Shown: piece by piece, positions 1 through 7,700 of the stretch | Layout of the letters: the number at the start of each line of letters is the position of its first letter | Position numbering within the stretch: position 1 is the first letter of the stretch | Assembly (NCBI GenBank): GCA_946222495.1 | Contig: CAMICF010000092.1 | Coordinates: forward strand, 1-10,608 | DNA length: 10,608 bases | DNA from: an uncultured Janibacter sp. | Lineage (GTDB): Bacteria; Actinomycetota; Actinomycetes; Actinomycetales; Dermatophilaceae | Reading direction: 5' to 3' | The notes under the pieces: model-generated | What the model was told of the DNA's origin: nothing | Databases searched by the model: none | The model's input: the letters and a program-made list of their open reading frames with translations, nothing else | Position numbers and translations under genes: made by a program

Positions 1-360
1 GGTGGCCCCGGCGGCCTCCGCCTCGGCCATGACGGCATCGACGTCCGGGACGTAGAGCGCGAGGGAGGAGCTGACCGCGTCGTCCTCCTCCGGAGGCGGG
101 ACGAGTCCGAAGCCCGGCATCGGGTCCGCGATCTGCAGCCGACCCCTCCCGAGGTCGAGCGTCGCGTGCGCGACGAGGGTGCCGCCCTTCCCGTCGGGCA
201 TCTCGGTGACGTCGAGGACGCGTGCGCAGAAAACGCGCTGGTAGAACTCCAGCGCCCCCGCGGCGTCGCGGACGACGTGGAAGGGCGTCAGCGAGGTGAA
301 GCCGTGCGGCGTGCCGTGGTCGGTGTGCTGGCCGGTGATTCCCTGAGTGGTCTGGTCCAT
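1..360 (-). CDS. VOC (glyoxalase/PhnB-like) family protein, C-terminus beyond window
   Basis: The minus-strand frame is open from an ATG at 360 to the window edge and gives 120 residues; the rest of the protein lies outside. Residues 21-50 (FTSLTPFHVV, then AALEFYQRVF-like residues with V-R-D-A-A-G before them) match the first beta-alpha unit of PhnB-like vicinal-oxygen-chelate proteins. The stretch LVAHATLDLG followed by RLQIADPMPGFG (about 62-85) is the next strand pair, and LALYVPDVDAVMAEAEAAGA (100-119) begins the second repeat. The fold is known for metal-dependent glyoxalases, dioxygenases and drug-binding proteins. The substrate cannot be told from sequence and His65 is only a candidate metal ligand. 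The start is supported by a TAGCGT box six bases upstream and the absence of a Shine-Dalgarno sequence. The gene is divergent from an AraC regulator 75 bp away, which probably controls it. Family assignment is firm; function is not. Confidence 0.88.
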   Translation of the reverse strand, partial: MDQTTQGITGQHTDHGTPHGFTSLTPFHVVRDAAGALEFYQRVFCARVLDVTEMPDGKGGTLVAHATLDLGRGRLQIADPMPGFGLVPPPEEDDAVSSSLALYVPDVDAVMAEAEAAGAT

Positions 361-366
361 GGGTCG

Positions 367-372
367 ACGCTA
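367..372 (-). promoter_or_regulatory. -10 box of leaderless promoter for the VOC gene
   Basis: On the minus strand the sequence reads TAGCGT, six bases (CGACCC), then the ATG at 360. TANNNT followed by about 6-7 nt and the start codon is the known actinobacterial signature of leaderless transcription. No purine-rich Shine-Dalgarno sequence precedes the ATG, which agrees. No good -35 hexamer is visible 16-19 bp upstream, so an activator such as the divergent AraC protein may be needed (inference). Confidence 0.55.
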
Positions 373-423
373 GGGAGGTCGGTGTGCCGCTGGCTTGAAC
401 ATTCGCGCCGGGTGCGGGCTGGC

Positions 424-429
424 TAGGCT
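424..429 (+). promoter_or_regulatory. -10 box of leaderless promoter for the AraC regulator
   Basis: TAGGCT is followed by six bases (CGTCGG) and then the GTG at 436, so transcription would begin at or next to the start codon. There is no Shine-Dalgarno sequence. TTGAAC at 395-400 looks like a -35 element but is 23 bp from this box, too far for a standard promoter. It lies between the two divergent -10 boxes, where a regulator would sit. Confidence 0.55.
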
Positions 430-435
430 CGTCGG

Positions 436-1236
436 GTGGGTCAGGGCATCTCCCGGAAGGGGCACCTGCGGCCGGACGAGAGGGTCCCGGTCGGCCGGGT
501 CCTGCCCACCGGGCGGGGTGAGTCGCTCGCGCGCTGGTTCTGGGTGCCGGAGTGGGATCTGCCGGAGGGAGCGGCCCACGAGGCGCTGACGCTGCCCTTC
601 CCCGCCTGCCAGCTCGTCGTCGAGCGGGACGGCGTGACCGCGCACGGTCCCGTGACGCGGGCCTGGCGCCGAGAGCTCACCGGCCGCGGCTGGGCCGTCG
701 GCGCACTCCTCACCCCGGGCGCCGCCCACGCCCTCGTCGGCGACGTCGTCCTGCTCCAGGACGGGACCACCCCGGCGAAGGGTGCCGGGCACCTCCACGC
801 CGAGGTCACCGCGGTCATGGGCTCGGGCCGTGAGATGGAGGTGCGGCACGAGGCCGCGGCCCGGCTCCTGGAGGGCTGGCTCGTGGAGCGGGTCGGTCCG
901 GCCGTGGCCGAGGACCCCGAGGCGGACGTGGCGCGTCGTCTGGTCGAGCTCGCCGACGGCGACCCCGAGCTGCTCCGGGTCGACGACCTCGCCCGGGGGC
1001 TGGCGATGTCCGTGCGTGCGGTGACCCGGCTGGCGCGGACGCACGTCGGGATGGGCCCCGGGGCGATGATCCGTCGCCGCCGGCTCCAGGAGGCGGCGGC
1101 CCGGGTCCGTGACGAGCCGTCCGTCGACCTCGCGTCGATCGCCGCCGAGCTCGGCTACGCCGACCACGCCCACTTCACCCGGGAGTTCCGCCGGGTCCTC
1201 GGCTTCACGCCGACCGGGTACCGGGTGGAGGGCTGA
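436..1236 (+). CDS. AraC-family transcriptional regulator, DUF6597-like N-terminal domain
   Basis: A 266-aa protein from a GTG start. The C-terminal ~100 residues form the double helix-turn-helix of AraC/XylS regulators. The first HTH is around LLRVDDLARGLAMSVRAVTR (179-198). The second is DLASIAAELGYADHAHFTRE (231-250), followed by the family signature FRRVLGFTPTGYR (251-263). The N-terminal half (about 14-125, with ARWFWVPEWDLPEG and LTLPFPACQLVVE) resembles the DUF6597 cupin-like domain often fused to this HTH, which is presumed to sense a small ligand. The upstream gene is a divergent VOC protein with facing promoters, so it is the likely target, with autoregulation possible. The gene converges with the large LuxR-type regulator and ends in a shared hairpin. 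The GTG is chosen because it sits six bases after a TAGGCT box. The effector is unknown. Confidence 0.9.
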   Translation: MGQGISRKGHLRPDERVPVGRVLPTGRGESLARWFWVPEWDLPEGAAHEALTLPFPACQLVVERDGVTAHGPVTRAWRRELTGRGWAVGALLTPGAAHALVGDVVLLQDGTTPAKGAGHLHAEVTAVMGSGREMEVRHEAAARLLEGWLVERVGPAVAEDPEADVARRLVELADGDPELLRVDDLARGLAMSVRAVTRLARTHVGMGPGAMIRRRRLQEAAARVRDEPSVDLASIAAELGYADHAHFTREFRRVLGFTPTGYRVEG

Positions 1237-1255
1237 CCCGCGAGGCGCGTCAGCC
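1231..1255. terminator. Bidirectional hairpin containing both convergent stop codons
   Basis: GGCTGAC at 1231-1237 and GTCAGCC at 1249-1255 are perfect inverted arms. Inside them one C-C mismatch is followed by three further G-C pairs (1239-1241 with 1245-1247) and a GAG loop. Each arm encodes the last glycine codon and the TGA stop of one gene: AraC on plus, the LuxR regulator on minus. There is no T tract on either side, so this would be a U-less terminator of the kind common in high-GC actinobacteria. Only 13 bp separate the two genes, so it is the only place for a shared terminator. Confidence 0.6.
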
Positions 1256-4132
1256 GATGATCCCCTGCTGCCGGGCGATCGACACCGCCTCGCCGCGGGT
1301 GGCCGCGCCGAGCTTGGCGAGGATGTTGGACACGTGCACGCTCGCGGTCTTGCGCGAGATGAAGAGGGTGTCGGCGATCTGCCCGTTGGTGCGTCCGCGG
1401 TCGAGGTGGTCGAGCACCTCGAGCTCGCGAGGCGTGAGCGATCCCGCTGCGCCCGTGGGCTCCTCGCCGGCCAGACCGTCGAGGAGGTCGAGGACCGGTC
1501 GCGCGCCGAGGTCCTCGGCACGCTGTCGCGCCGCGGCCGCGACCTGGCGTGCCTCGCCGGTCCTGCCGACGAGCGCCAGCGCCTCCGCGTGGCGGGCCAT
1601 CGACCGGGTGCACTCGGGTGCGTTGGACAGCTCGGCGAAGGCCGCCGCCGACTCCCGCCAGGCACCGACCAGCGCGTCGGCGTCGGGGCGTGTCCCGGTC
1701 ACCGCGGCCAGCCGGAGCCGCTCCGCGTCGTGGCGGCGGAGCCAGGCCCGGCTCTCGAGCCCGATCGCGTCACCCTCAACATCGACCATCTCGACCAGCC
1801 GGTCGGCATAGGCGTCGGACTGCTCGCGGAGAGCCGTGACCTCGTGGCCCCGGCCGGCCAGGTCCGCCACCTGTCCGGTGAAGAGGGCCGCCAGCCGGAT
1901 GATCGCCTGCGCATGGGGGTACCAGAGCCGGTCGATGGTGGCGACGGCGCGCTGGAGGAGGTCGAGGAGGTCGGCGGGCCGGTCCAGGCGGCCGAGGAGG
2001 TCGATGAGCCCGCCGAGCGAGCTGACGACGAGGAGGACGTCGACCTCCCACCACTGCTGGGTCTCGGCGAGCCGCTCCGGGGTGACGTCCTCGCCCCGGG
2101 CCACCTCGAGCTCGACGAGCGCCCCCTCCATGAAGCCGCGCGGGGGGTGCGGCAGATCGGCGGGTGAGGTGAGCAGGCGCCGCGCGTCCGCCCAGTACCC
2201 GAGCTCGTAGGCGGCCCGGCCGGCCTGCAGCCGGCACTCCATGCCGTAGGGCCCCCAGGGACGCTGCCGCCGCTCCGCGACTTCGGCGCCCATGGCGTAG
2301 TGCTCGTAGGCGAGCCGGGTGCTGCCGGCATTGCGCTCGAGCGTGCCCAGGCGAAGCAGCGCCGGGAGACGGAGCGGAGCCGGCGCGGTCGGGTCCTGGG
2401 CGGTCGTGAGCAGACCCGGGCGAGCACGGTCGGGGTCGACCCGGGAGAGCAGGCGAGCCTCGTGCAGGCGGGCCTCGGCGACGACACCCGGGAGGTTCAG
2501 CTCCTCCGCGCGGGCGATGACCTCGTCGATGAGCAGGGCACTGTCCTCCGAGCGCCCGAGGTTGACCAGCACGTCGAGGTGACGCATGAGGGTGGCGAAG
2601 TCGCCCGGCTCGCTCCACTCCGTGAGGAGCTCGGCGCCCTCCTTGGACATGCTCAGCGGGTCCCCGGGCAGGTCGAGGGTCGCGTACCAGCCGGCGGCAC
2701 GGGTGAGCATCTCCGCCCTGAGGCGGGGGTGCTCGTCGGGCGGCAGCTCCGCGAGGCCCTCCTCGAGCAGGTCGAGCGAGCGGACCTGGTCACCGGCGGC
2801 CTTCGCGGCGATCGATGCGGCGAGGGCGACCTCGGCCCGCCGACCGGGGGCACCGCCGATCCAGCCGAGGGCTGCCTCGTAGAGGCGAAGGGCGTCCCGT
2901 GCCCCTCCGACGCGAAGGGCCTCGTCCCCGGCCTCGATCGCCGCGGCGGCGGCGGTCTCGGTGTCCCCGCTCGCGGCGGCGTGCCTGGCCAGATCGGCGG
3001 CGGGACCGCGGTCGGGGTGGGTCTGGAGGGCCGCGAGCCAGGCCTGGTGCAACCGTCGGCGGGAGCCGGGCAGCAGCTCGGCGGCGACGCTCTCCCCGAG
3101 GAGCGGGTGGCGGAAGCGGAAGTCCCCCTGACCGGTCCTCTCGAGGATCTGGTGGTCGATCGCCTGCTGGAAGGCGTCGTCGAGCGCCTCTGCGTCGAGG
3201 TCGGTCACGTGCGCGAGGAGGTCCGGGTCGACGGAGCGGCCCGCGAGCGAGGCCGCGCGCACGAGGAGACGGGCCGAGTCGTCGAGGCGGTCCAGGCGCA
3301 GGCGGAGCAGTCGGTCGAGGTCCTGCGGAGTCGCGGTGCTGTCGCCCCCCGCGACGATCTCCTCGGCAAAGAAGGGGTTCCCGCCGGCCCGGTCGACGAC
3401 CTCGGTGACGCGGGTGGAGGTGACCGGGGCGTCGTCGAGGTCGCGCACGAGCCGGTGCATCTCCTCGGCCGGCAGGGGCGAGAGGTCGACCCGGGTCACG
3501 AGCGGCAGCCGAGTCCAGACGGTGAGCACCTCGTGCAGCGGGTGGCGCCGGTGGAGGTCGTCGCTGCGGTAGGTGACGACGAGGGTGACGGGCGCGCTGA
3601 AGCCGCGCGTGAGCAGGACGGTGAGCAGGTCCCGGGAGCTGTGGTCGGACCAGTGCACGTCCTCGACGACGACCATGAGCGGACGCTCCCTGGCCGCAGC
3701 GGTGAGCAGCGCGTGGATGCCCTCGGCGACCTGGCCCGGGTCGGCCGGCGGACTCGTCGGGGCGGTCGCCGGATGGAGGACGGCCAGCCCGGGGTGCTGC
3801 TCGAGCAGCTGGTCGAAGGTCGTGGTGTGCCCGGCCAGCCCGCCGACGAGCTCGACGAAGGGGAGCCAGGGCAGGGCCTCCCCGACGCAGTGGCCGGCGA
3901 CGACGAGACGACCGGTCTCGCCGGCCTCGGCGGCCAGCTCGGCGACGAGCCGGGACTTGCCGATGCCGGCGTCGCCGCTCACGAGGACCGCCCCGCCGGA
4001 CGCGCCCGCGCCGAGCTCGCTGCTGCGGCGCAGGCGGTCCAGCTCTGCGGTACGCCCGATGAGCGGGCGGGTGCGAGGGGCGAGGGGCATGCCCTCGATC
4101 ATGGCAGGGGCTGGAGCCGCCGTCGCCGTCAC
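1250..4132 (-). CDS. Large ATPase LuxR-type regulator (LAL / MalT-like family)
   Basis: A 960-aa protein of the size typical of large ATP-binding LuxR regulators. Residues about 22-60 show the AAA entry motif (RPLIGRTAELDRL) and Walker A GDAGIGKS (53-60). Walker B is LMVVVEDVHWSD (152-163). The middle (about 380-890) is alanine/leucine-rich helical sequence with TPR-like repeats, as expected for the ligand- or partner-sensing region. The C-terminus (897-960) is a LuxR/GerE helix-turn-helix: LTPRELEVLDHLDRGRTNGQ, then IADTLFISRKTASVHVSNIL and AKLGAATRGEAV. Family members are activators that multimerise on ATP and inducer binding. The inducer and regulon are unknown here. The GTG start at 4132 is chosen because it overlaps the stop of the upstream microprotein as GTGA, a coupling arrangement; no independent Shine-Dalgarno sequence is visible. 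ATGs at 4102 and 4090 are weaker alternatives. Confidence 0.93.
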   Translation of the reverse strand: MTATAAPAPAMIEGMPLAPRTRPLIGRTAELDRLRRSSELGAGASGGAVLVSGDAGIGKSRLVAELAAEAGETGRLVVAGHCVGEALPWLPFVELVGGLAGHTTTFDQLLEQHPGLAVLHPATAPTSPPADPGQVAEGIHALLTAAARERPLMVVVEDVHWSDHSSRDLLTVLLTRGFSAPVTLVVTYRSDDLHRRHPLHEVLTVWTRLPLVTRVDLSPLPAEEMHRLVRDLDDAPVTSTRVTEVVDRAGGNPFFAEEIVAGGDSTATPQDLDRLLRLRLDRLDDSARLLVRAASLAGRSVDPDLLAHVTDLDAEALDDAFQQAIDHQILERTGQGDFRFRHPLLGESVAAELLPGSRRRLHQAWLAALQTHPDRGPAADLARHAAASGDTETAAAAAIEAGDEALRVGGARDALRLYEAALGWIGGAPGRRAEVALAASIAAKAAGDQVRSLDLLEEGLAELPPDEHPRLRAEMLTRAAGWYATLDLPGDPLSMSKEGAELLTEWSEPGDFATLMRHLDVLVNLGRSEDSALLIDEVIARAEELNLPGVVAEARLHEARLLSRVDPDRARPGLLTTAQDPTAPAPLRLPALLRLGTLERNAGSTRLAYEHYAMGAEVAERRQRPWGPYGMECRLQAGRAAYELGYWADARRLLTSPADLPHPPRGFMEGALVELEVARGEDVTPERLAETQQWWEVDVLLVVSSLGGLIDLLGRLDRPADLLDLLQRAVATIDRLWYPHAQAIIRLAALFTGQVADLAGRGHEVTALREQSDAYADRLVEMVDVEGDAIGLESRAWLRRHDAERLRLAAVTGTRPDADALVGAWRESAAAFAELSNAPECTRSMARHAEALALVGRTGEARQVAAAARQRAEDLGARPVLDLLDGLAGEEPTGAAGSLTPRELEVLDHLDRGRTNGQIADTLFISRKTASVHVSNILAKLGAATRGEAVSIARQQGIIG

Positions 4133-4311
4133 GCGTGCCGGGCGCGGGGAGCGTGACGCTGGTGACGGGTCGGGTGGACCAGCCGGGCGAGCGCGGCGCG
4201 CAGGCGGCCGGCGCCGCGGTGGCCCTCCGTCGGCGCGCTGCCGACGCGGTCACGCTCGAAGCGGTACTCGACCTCGGCGGCGACGAAGATGGGGTCGGCT
4301 GCGGGGTTCAT
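4129..4311 (-). CDS. 60-aa basic microprotein, translationally coupled to the LuxR regulator
   Basis: An ATG at 4311 follows a strong Shine-Dalgarno GAAGGAG with a six-base spacer, the best ribosome site in the window. The product begins MNPAADPIFVAAEVEYRFER. After a short linker it has an amphipathic Ala/Leu/Arg segment (RLRAALARLV, about 36-45) and a His/Arg-rich tail ending RARHA. No signal peptide or membrane helix is seen. It resembles, in general style only, the small Arg-rich proteins starting with an acidic helix that are common in actinobacteria; I cannot name a family. The TGA stop shares four bases (GTGA) with the start of the 960-aa regulator, so ribosomes can pass directly from one to the other. 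A possible job is a partner or modulator of that regulator, or a leader cistron setting its translation (inference). Confidence 0.72.
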   Translation of the reverse strand: MNPAADPIFVAAEVEYRFERDRVGSAPTEGHRGAGRLRAALARLVHPTRHQRHAPRARHA

Positions 4312-4317
4312 CTCGGG

Positions 4318-4324
4318 CTCCTTC
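4318..4324 (-). promoter_or_regulatory. Strong Shine-Dalgarno site of the microprotein-regulator operon
   Basis: GAAGGAG on the minus strand ends six bases before the ATG at 4311. It decides the start of the 60-aa gene. It is also probably the main ribosome entry point for the downstream 960-aa regulator, whose own GTG lacks a Shine-Dalgarno sequence. Confidence 0.75.
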
Positions 4325-4376
4325 TCTCGGTGTGAGCCCTACGATTCGCCCCTGAGGTAGGCCCGGACATCGGCCA

Positions 4377-4418
4377 GGTGCCTTATCCGGTGCCTTGGAT
4401 CGCGCGCGATGGTGCCTA
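4377..4418. repeat. Direct-repeat array GGTGCCT x3 with embedded 12-bp palindrome
   Basis: On the plus strand GGTGCCTT occurs at 4377-4384 and 4389-4396 (12-bp period), and GGTGCCTA at 4411-4418 (22 bp further). Between copies two and three is the perfect 12-bp palindrome ATCGCGCGCGAT (4399-4410). The array starts 66 bp upstream of the microprotein start, and the third copy overlaps the TAG stop of the 66-aa membrane protein. Direct repeats near helical spacing upstream of a promoter are typical activator sites; MalT-type regulators also bind direct repeats. Whether the adjacent LuxR regulator binds here is inference. No convincing -10/-35 pair was found between the array and the gene. Confidence 0.45.
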
Positions 4419-4616
4419 GGAGCGGTGGTTGGGCCGGAACCGCCGTGTCCCGACCGCACCGGCGAGTGCCAGGCCCCCGAGTGCGCCGAGGAGCCACGGC
4501 GCGGGGTCGTCGCCCGCCCCGAAGAGCTGCGGCACGAGCAGGAGCAGCACGGCCGCGGAGAGGGCCAGGAGCGCGATGCTGACGACGAAGGGCCAGGGTG
4601 ACTGAGTCGGCTGCAT
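4416..4616 (-). CDS. 66-aa small membrane protein with two predicted helices
   Basis: From the ATG at 4616 the product is 66 residues: a short polar start (MQPTQSPWP), a first hydrophobic helix at about 9-31 (FVVSIALLALSAAVLLLLVP), a short loop with GAGDDPAP, a second helix at about 41-57 (WLLGALGGLALAGAV), then a basic tail TRRFRPNHRS. By the positive-inside rule the C-terminus is cytoplasmic, and so probably is the N-terminus. No family is recognised; it looks like the generic small two-TM proteins of actinobacteria. No good Shine-Dalgarno sequence precedes the ATG; in-frame GTG at 4625 and ATG at 4685 are possible but add only polar residues. It is followed on the same strand, after 104 bp, by the microprotein-LuxR pair. 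It is preceded by a 126-bp spacer holding a large dyad that may control it. Confidence 0.6.
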   Translation of the reverse strand: MQPTQSPWPFVVSIALLALSAAVLLLLVPQLFGAGDDPAPWLLGALGGLALAGAVGTRRFRPNHRS

Positions 4617-4673
4617 CGGTCCCACTGCACCACGGGACGGGCCGGGGCGCCAGCCCACCCCCCTTCGATCACA

Positions 4674-4705
4674 TACATCCCGCACGTGAGCACGTGCGCG
4701 ATGTA
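4674..4705. promoter_or_regulatory. 32-bp near-perfect dyad: operator or terminator hairpin
   Basis: The arms read TACATC (4674-4679), one mismatched C, CGCACGTG (4681-4688), centre AG, CACGTGCG (4691-4698), one mismatched C, GATGTA (4700-4705). Fourteen of fifteen arm positions pair. It contains two CACGTG hexamers two bases apart. It begins 37 bases after the stop of the transglutaminase gene and ends 57 bases before the start of the 66-aa membrane protein, both on minus. It could be a U-less terminator for the former or a regulator-binding site for the latter. The two-base centre is short for an RNA loop, and the more AT-rich outer arms favour a protein-binding dyad, but neither is proven. 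Confidence 0.6.
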
Positions 4706-4742
4706 CTTGACCCGCCGGGGAGGAGCGCGACGGGGGAGCCCC

Positions 4743-7700
4743 TCACCCGCTCCGGGCCGCCCCGTCGTCCGCGGTCCCCGGCGCCCGGTCGGTTCCGGGG
4801 AAGCGGCGCAGGTCGAGCGTCACCGGGTAGTCGGTGACGGCCGGGCCGATCCCGGACCGCGGGTCGGGCAGCGAGGCCACGTCGACGGGCCCGGGGGTGT
4901 GCCCGTCCGTGACGAACCGTGCGGCCCGGCGCGACTCGGCCGCGGCGGCGTTGACCGGGAAGGTGTCGTAGGCGACCCCTCCCGGGTGCGTGACGTGGTA
5001 CGTGAAGCCGCCGAGCGAGCGGCCGGTCCAGCGGTCGATCAGGTCGAAGGTCAGCGGGCCGTGCACCCCGATCGTCGGGTGCAGCGCCGAGGGCGGCGCC
5101 CACGCCCGATAGCGGACGCCACCGACGAAGGCGCCGGTGCTCCCCTTCGCCCCGACGGGACCGCCCCACCCCTGCTCGGCTACGGGGACCATCGGCACGG
5201 GGACGCCGTTGCACGTGAGGACGTGGCGGCCCTCGACGAGGCCGACGGCACGGACCTGGACCTTTTCGACCGAGGAGTCGACGTAGCGCGCGGTGCCGAA
5301 CTGGCTGACCTCCTCACCGAGGACGTGCCACGGCTCGATGGCCGAGCGGAGCTCCAGCTCGACGCCGTCGACGGTGGTCTCGCCCAGGCGCGGGAAGCGG
5401 AACTCGAGGAAGGCGTCGAACCACGTCGGGTCGATCCGCCCGGCGCCCACCCGCTCGAGATAGCGGTTGAGGTCGGCGAGGACGTCGCGCAGGTCGGCCG
5501 CGACGAAGGCCGGCAGCAGGTAGCGGTCGTGGAGCCGGGTGCCCCAGTGGACGAGCGGGCCGGTGTACGGCTCCTCCCAGAAGCGGGCGACGAGCGCCCG
5601 GACGAGGAGGGACTGCAGCAGCGCCATCCGCGGGTGCGGGGGCATCTCGAAGCCACGCATCTCCAGCAGCCCCAGCCGTCCGCGCTCCGTCCCCGGCGAG
5701 AAGAGCTTGTCGATGCAGAACTCCGACCGGTGGGTGTTGCCGGTGATGTCGGTGAGCAGGTGCCGCAGCAGCCGGTCCGCCAGCCAGGGCCGGGTGTGCT
5801 GCTTGGCGCGGTACCCCTCGTCGAGCGGCTCGGTGACGTCCGCCGCGTCGAAGTCCATCGCGATGACGTGCTCGAGCTGGGCGAAGGCGATCTCCAGCTC
5901 GTAGAGCGTCTCGGCCCGGCCCTCGTCGACCCGCGGCGCCTGCGACGTCGGACCGATGAAACGGCCGGAGAAGAGATAGCTCAGCGCCGGGTGGTGCTGC
6001 CAGTAGGTGATGAGCGAGCGCAGCAGGTCGGGCCGCCGCAGCATGGGGCTGTCCGCCGGCGTGGCCCCGCCCAGCGTGAGGTGGTTGCCGCCACCGGTCC
6101 CCGTGTGCGATCCGTCGACGTCGAACTTCTCCGTCGCCAGATGGATCTGGCGGGCGTGCTCGTAGAGGTCCTCGGTCTGCTCGACGAGCTCGGCCCACGA
6201 CGACGTCGGCGCGACGTTGACCTCGATGACCCCGGGGTCCGGCGTCACCGACATCGTCCGCACCCGGTCATCGCCGGGAAGGGGGTAGCCCTCTAGGACG
6301 ACGGGGTGCCCGGCCTGGGCGGCGGCCCCCTCGACGGCGGTCACGAGCTCGAGCGCGTCGTCGAGATCCTCCAGCGGGGGGAGGAAGACGAAGAGGTGGC
6401 CGTCGCGGTGCTCGACGGCCAGAGCGGTGCGCGGTGCCTCGTCGATGGGCAGCACCCGAGCCGGCGTCCCGGCGACCGGGGGGAGGGTGTCCGGGTCGAG
6501 GGCCGGCAGCGCTCCCCGCGGGGCGAAGGGAGACCGCTCCGGCGTGACCGGCCCCTCCGACCAGGCGATCGAGGACAGCGGGAGCCGCAGGCCGGCGGGT
6601 GAGTCGCCGGGCACGAGCGCGAGGAAACCGCGCCGGGTGCGCCAGGTCGTCGTCGCCCAGCCCTCGCCGTCGGGCGCGGGAAAGACCGGGAGCACCCACG
6701 CGGCGGGGGTGTCGGGGTCGACCTCGGCGTCGATGCGGGCGAGGGTCGCGGCGCGGTGCGCCTCGTCGGACGCGTCCTCGGCGTCGGGGGCGAGGTCGCC
6801 CGAGGTGGGTCCGTCGCCGTCGGGGCGCCGGGCCTCGGCGGCGAGGCGCTGCAGCGGGTCCTCGACCGCGGCGACGAGCTGCTCGGCCGGGATGCCGAGC
6901 CGACGGGCGATCCCGAGGGTCAGCTCCCGGGCGGCGCTCGCGGCCTCGGGGGAGCGGGAGTCCTCCCGGGCCGGCCCCCACGGGTCGTCGAGCAGGTCTG
7001 GGTCGTGCCACAGCGGCACGCCGTCGGGGCGCTCGACGAGCCCGATCTGCCAGCGCGGCAGGGGCTCTCCCGGGTACCACTTCCCCTGGCCGTGGTGCCG
7101 GAGGGCACCCGGACCCGAGAGGCGACGGGCGAGCGCCATGGCGAGCTCCCGCTTCTCCTCGCCGTCGGCGGCGGTGTGCCACTGCGGGTCCTTCGTGCCG
7201 CCCGCGGCGACGAAGGTCGGCTCGCCGCCCATGGTGAGACGGACGTCCCCCTTCGCCAGGAGGTCGTCGACCGCGGCCCCCACCTCGTTGATCCGGGACC
7301 ACGCCTCCTCGGAGACCGGCTGGGTGACGCGGGGGTCCTCGGCGAAGCGGGTCACGGTGTTGGCGAAGTCGAAGCTCACCTCGACCGGTCCGGTCGCACC
7401 GCTGATCGGCGCCGCGGAGGCGGGGTGCGGGGTGCAGGAGAGCGGGATGTGGCCCTCGCCGCAGAGCAGCCCGGAGGTCGCGTCGAGGCCGACCCAGCCG
7501 GCGCCGGGGAGGTAGACCTCGGCCCAGGCGTGGAGGTCGGTGAAGTCCTCGGCCGGGCCGTTGAGGCTGTCGTCCCCGACGGCGCTGAGGTCTGCGGTCA
7601 GCTGCACGAGGTAGCCCGAGACGAAGCGCGCGGCGAGGCCGAGCTGGCGCAGCGCCGAGACGAGGAGCCAGGCGCTGTCCCGGCAGGAGCCGATGCCGCG

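Noticed and set aside
395..400. TTGAAC as -35 of the AraC promoter
   Set aside because: It is 23 bp from the TAGGCT box, outside the usual 16-19 bp range.
2300..4156. 618-aa open frame on plus, antisense to the LuxR regulator
   Set aside because: No recognisable domain, Gly/Glu/Arg/Val-rich composition typical of a GC shadow, and no promoter or ribosome site; the minus frame has clear Walker and HTH motifs.
4617..4685. Longer start (ATG at 4685) for the small membrane protein
   Set aside because: Adds a polar Arg/Gly/Pro segment before the first membrane helix, starts inside the 32-bp dyad, and has no ribosome site.
4707..4712. TTGACC as a plus-strand -35 element
   Set aside because: No -10 box at proper spacing and no plus-strand gene follows; it reads into the 3' end of the transglutaminase gene.
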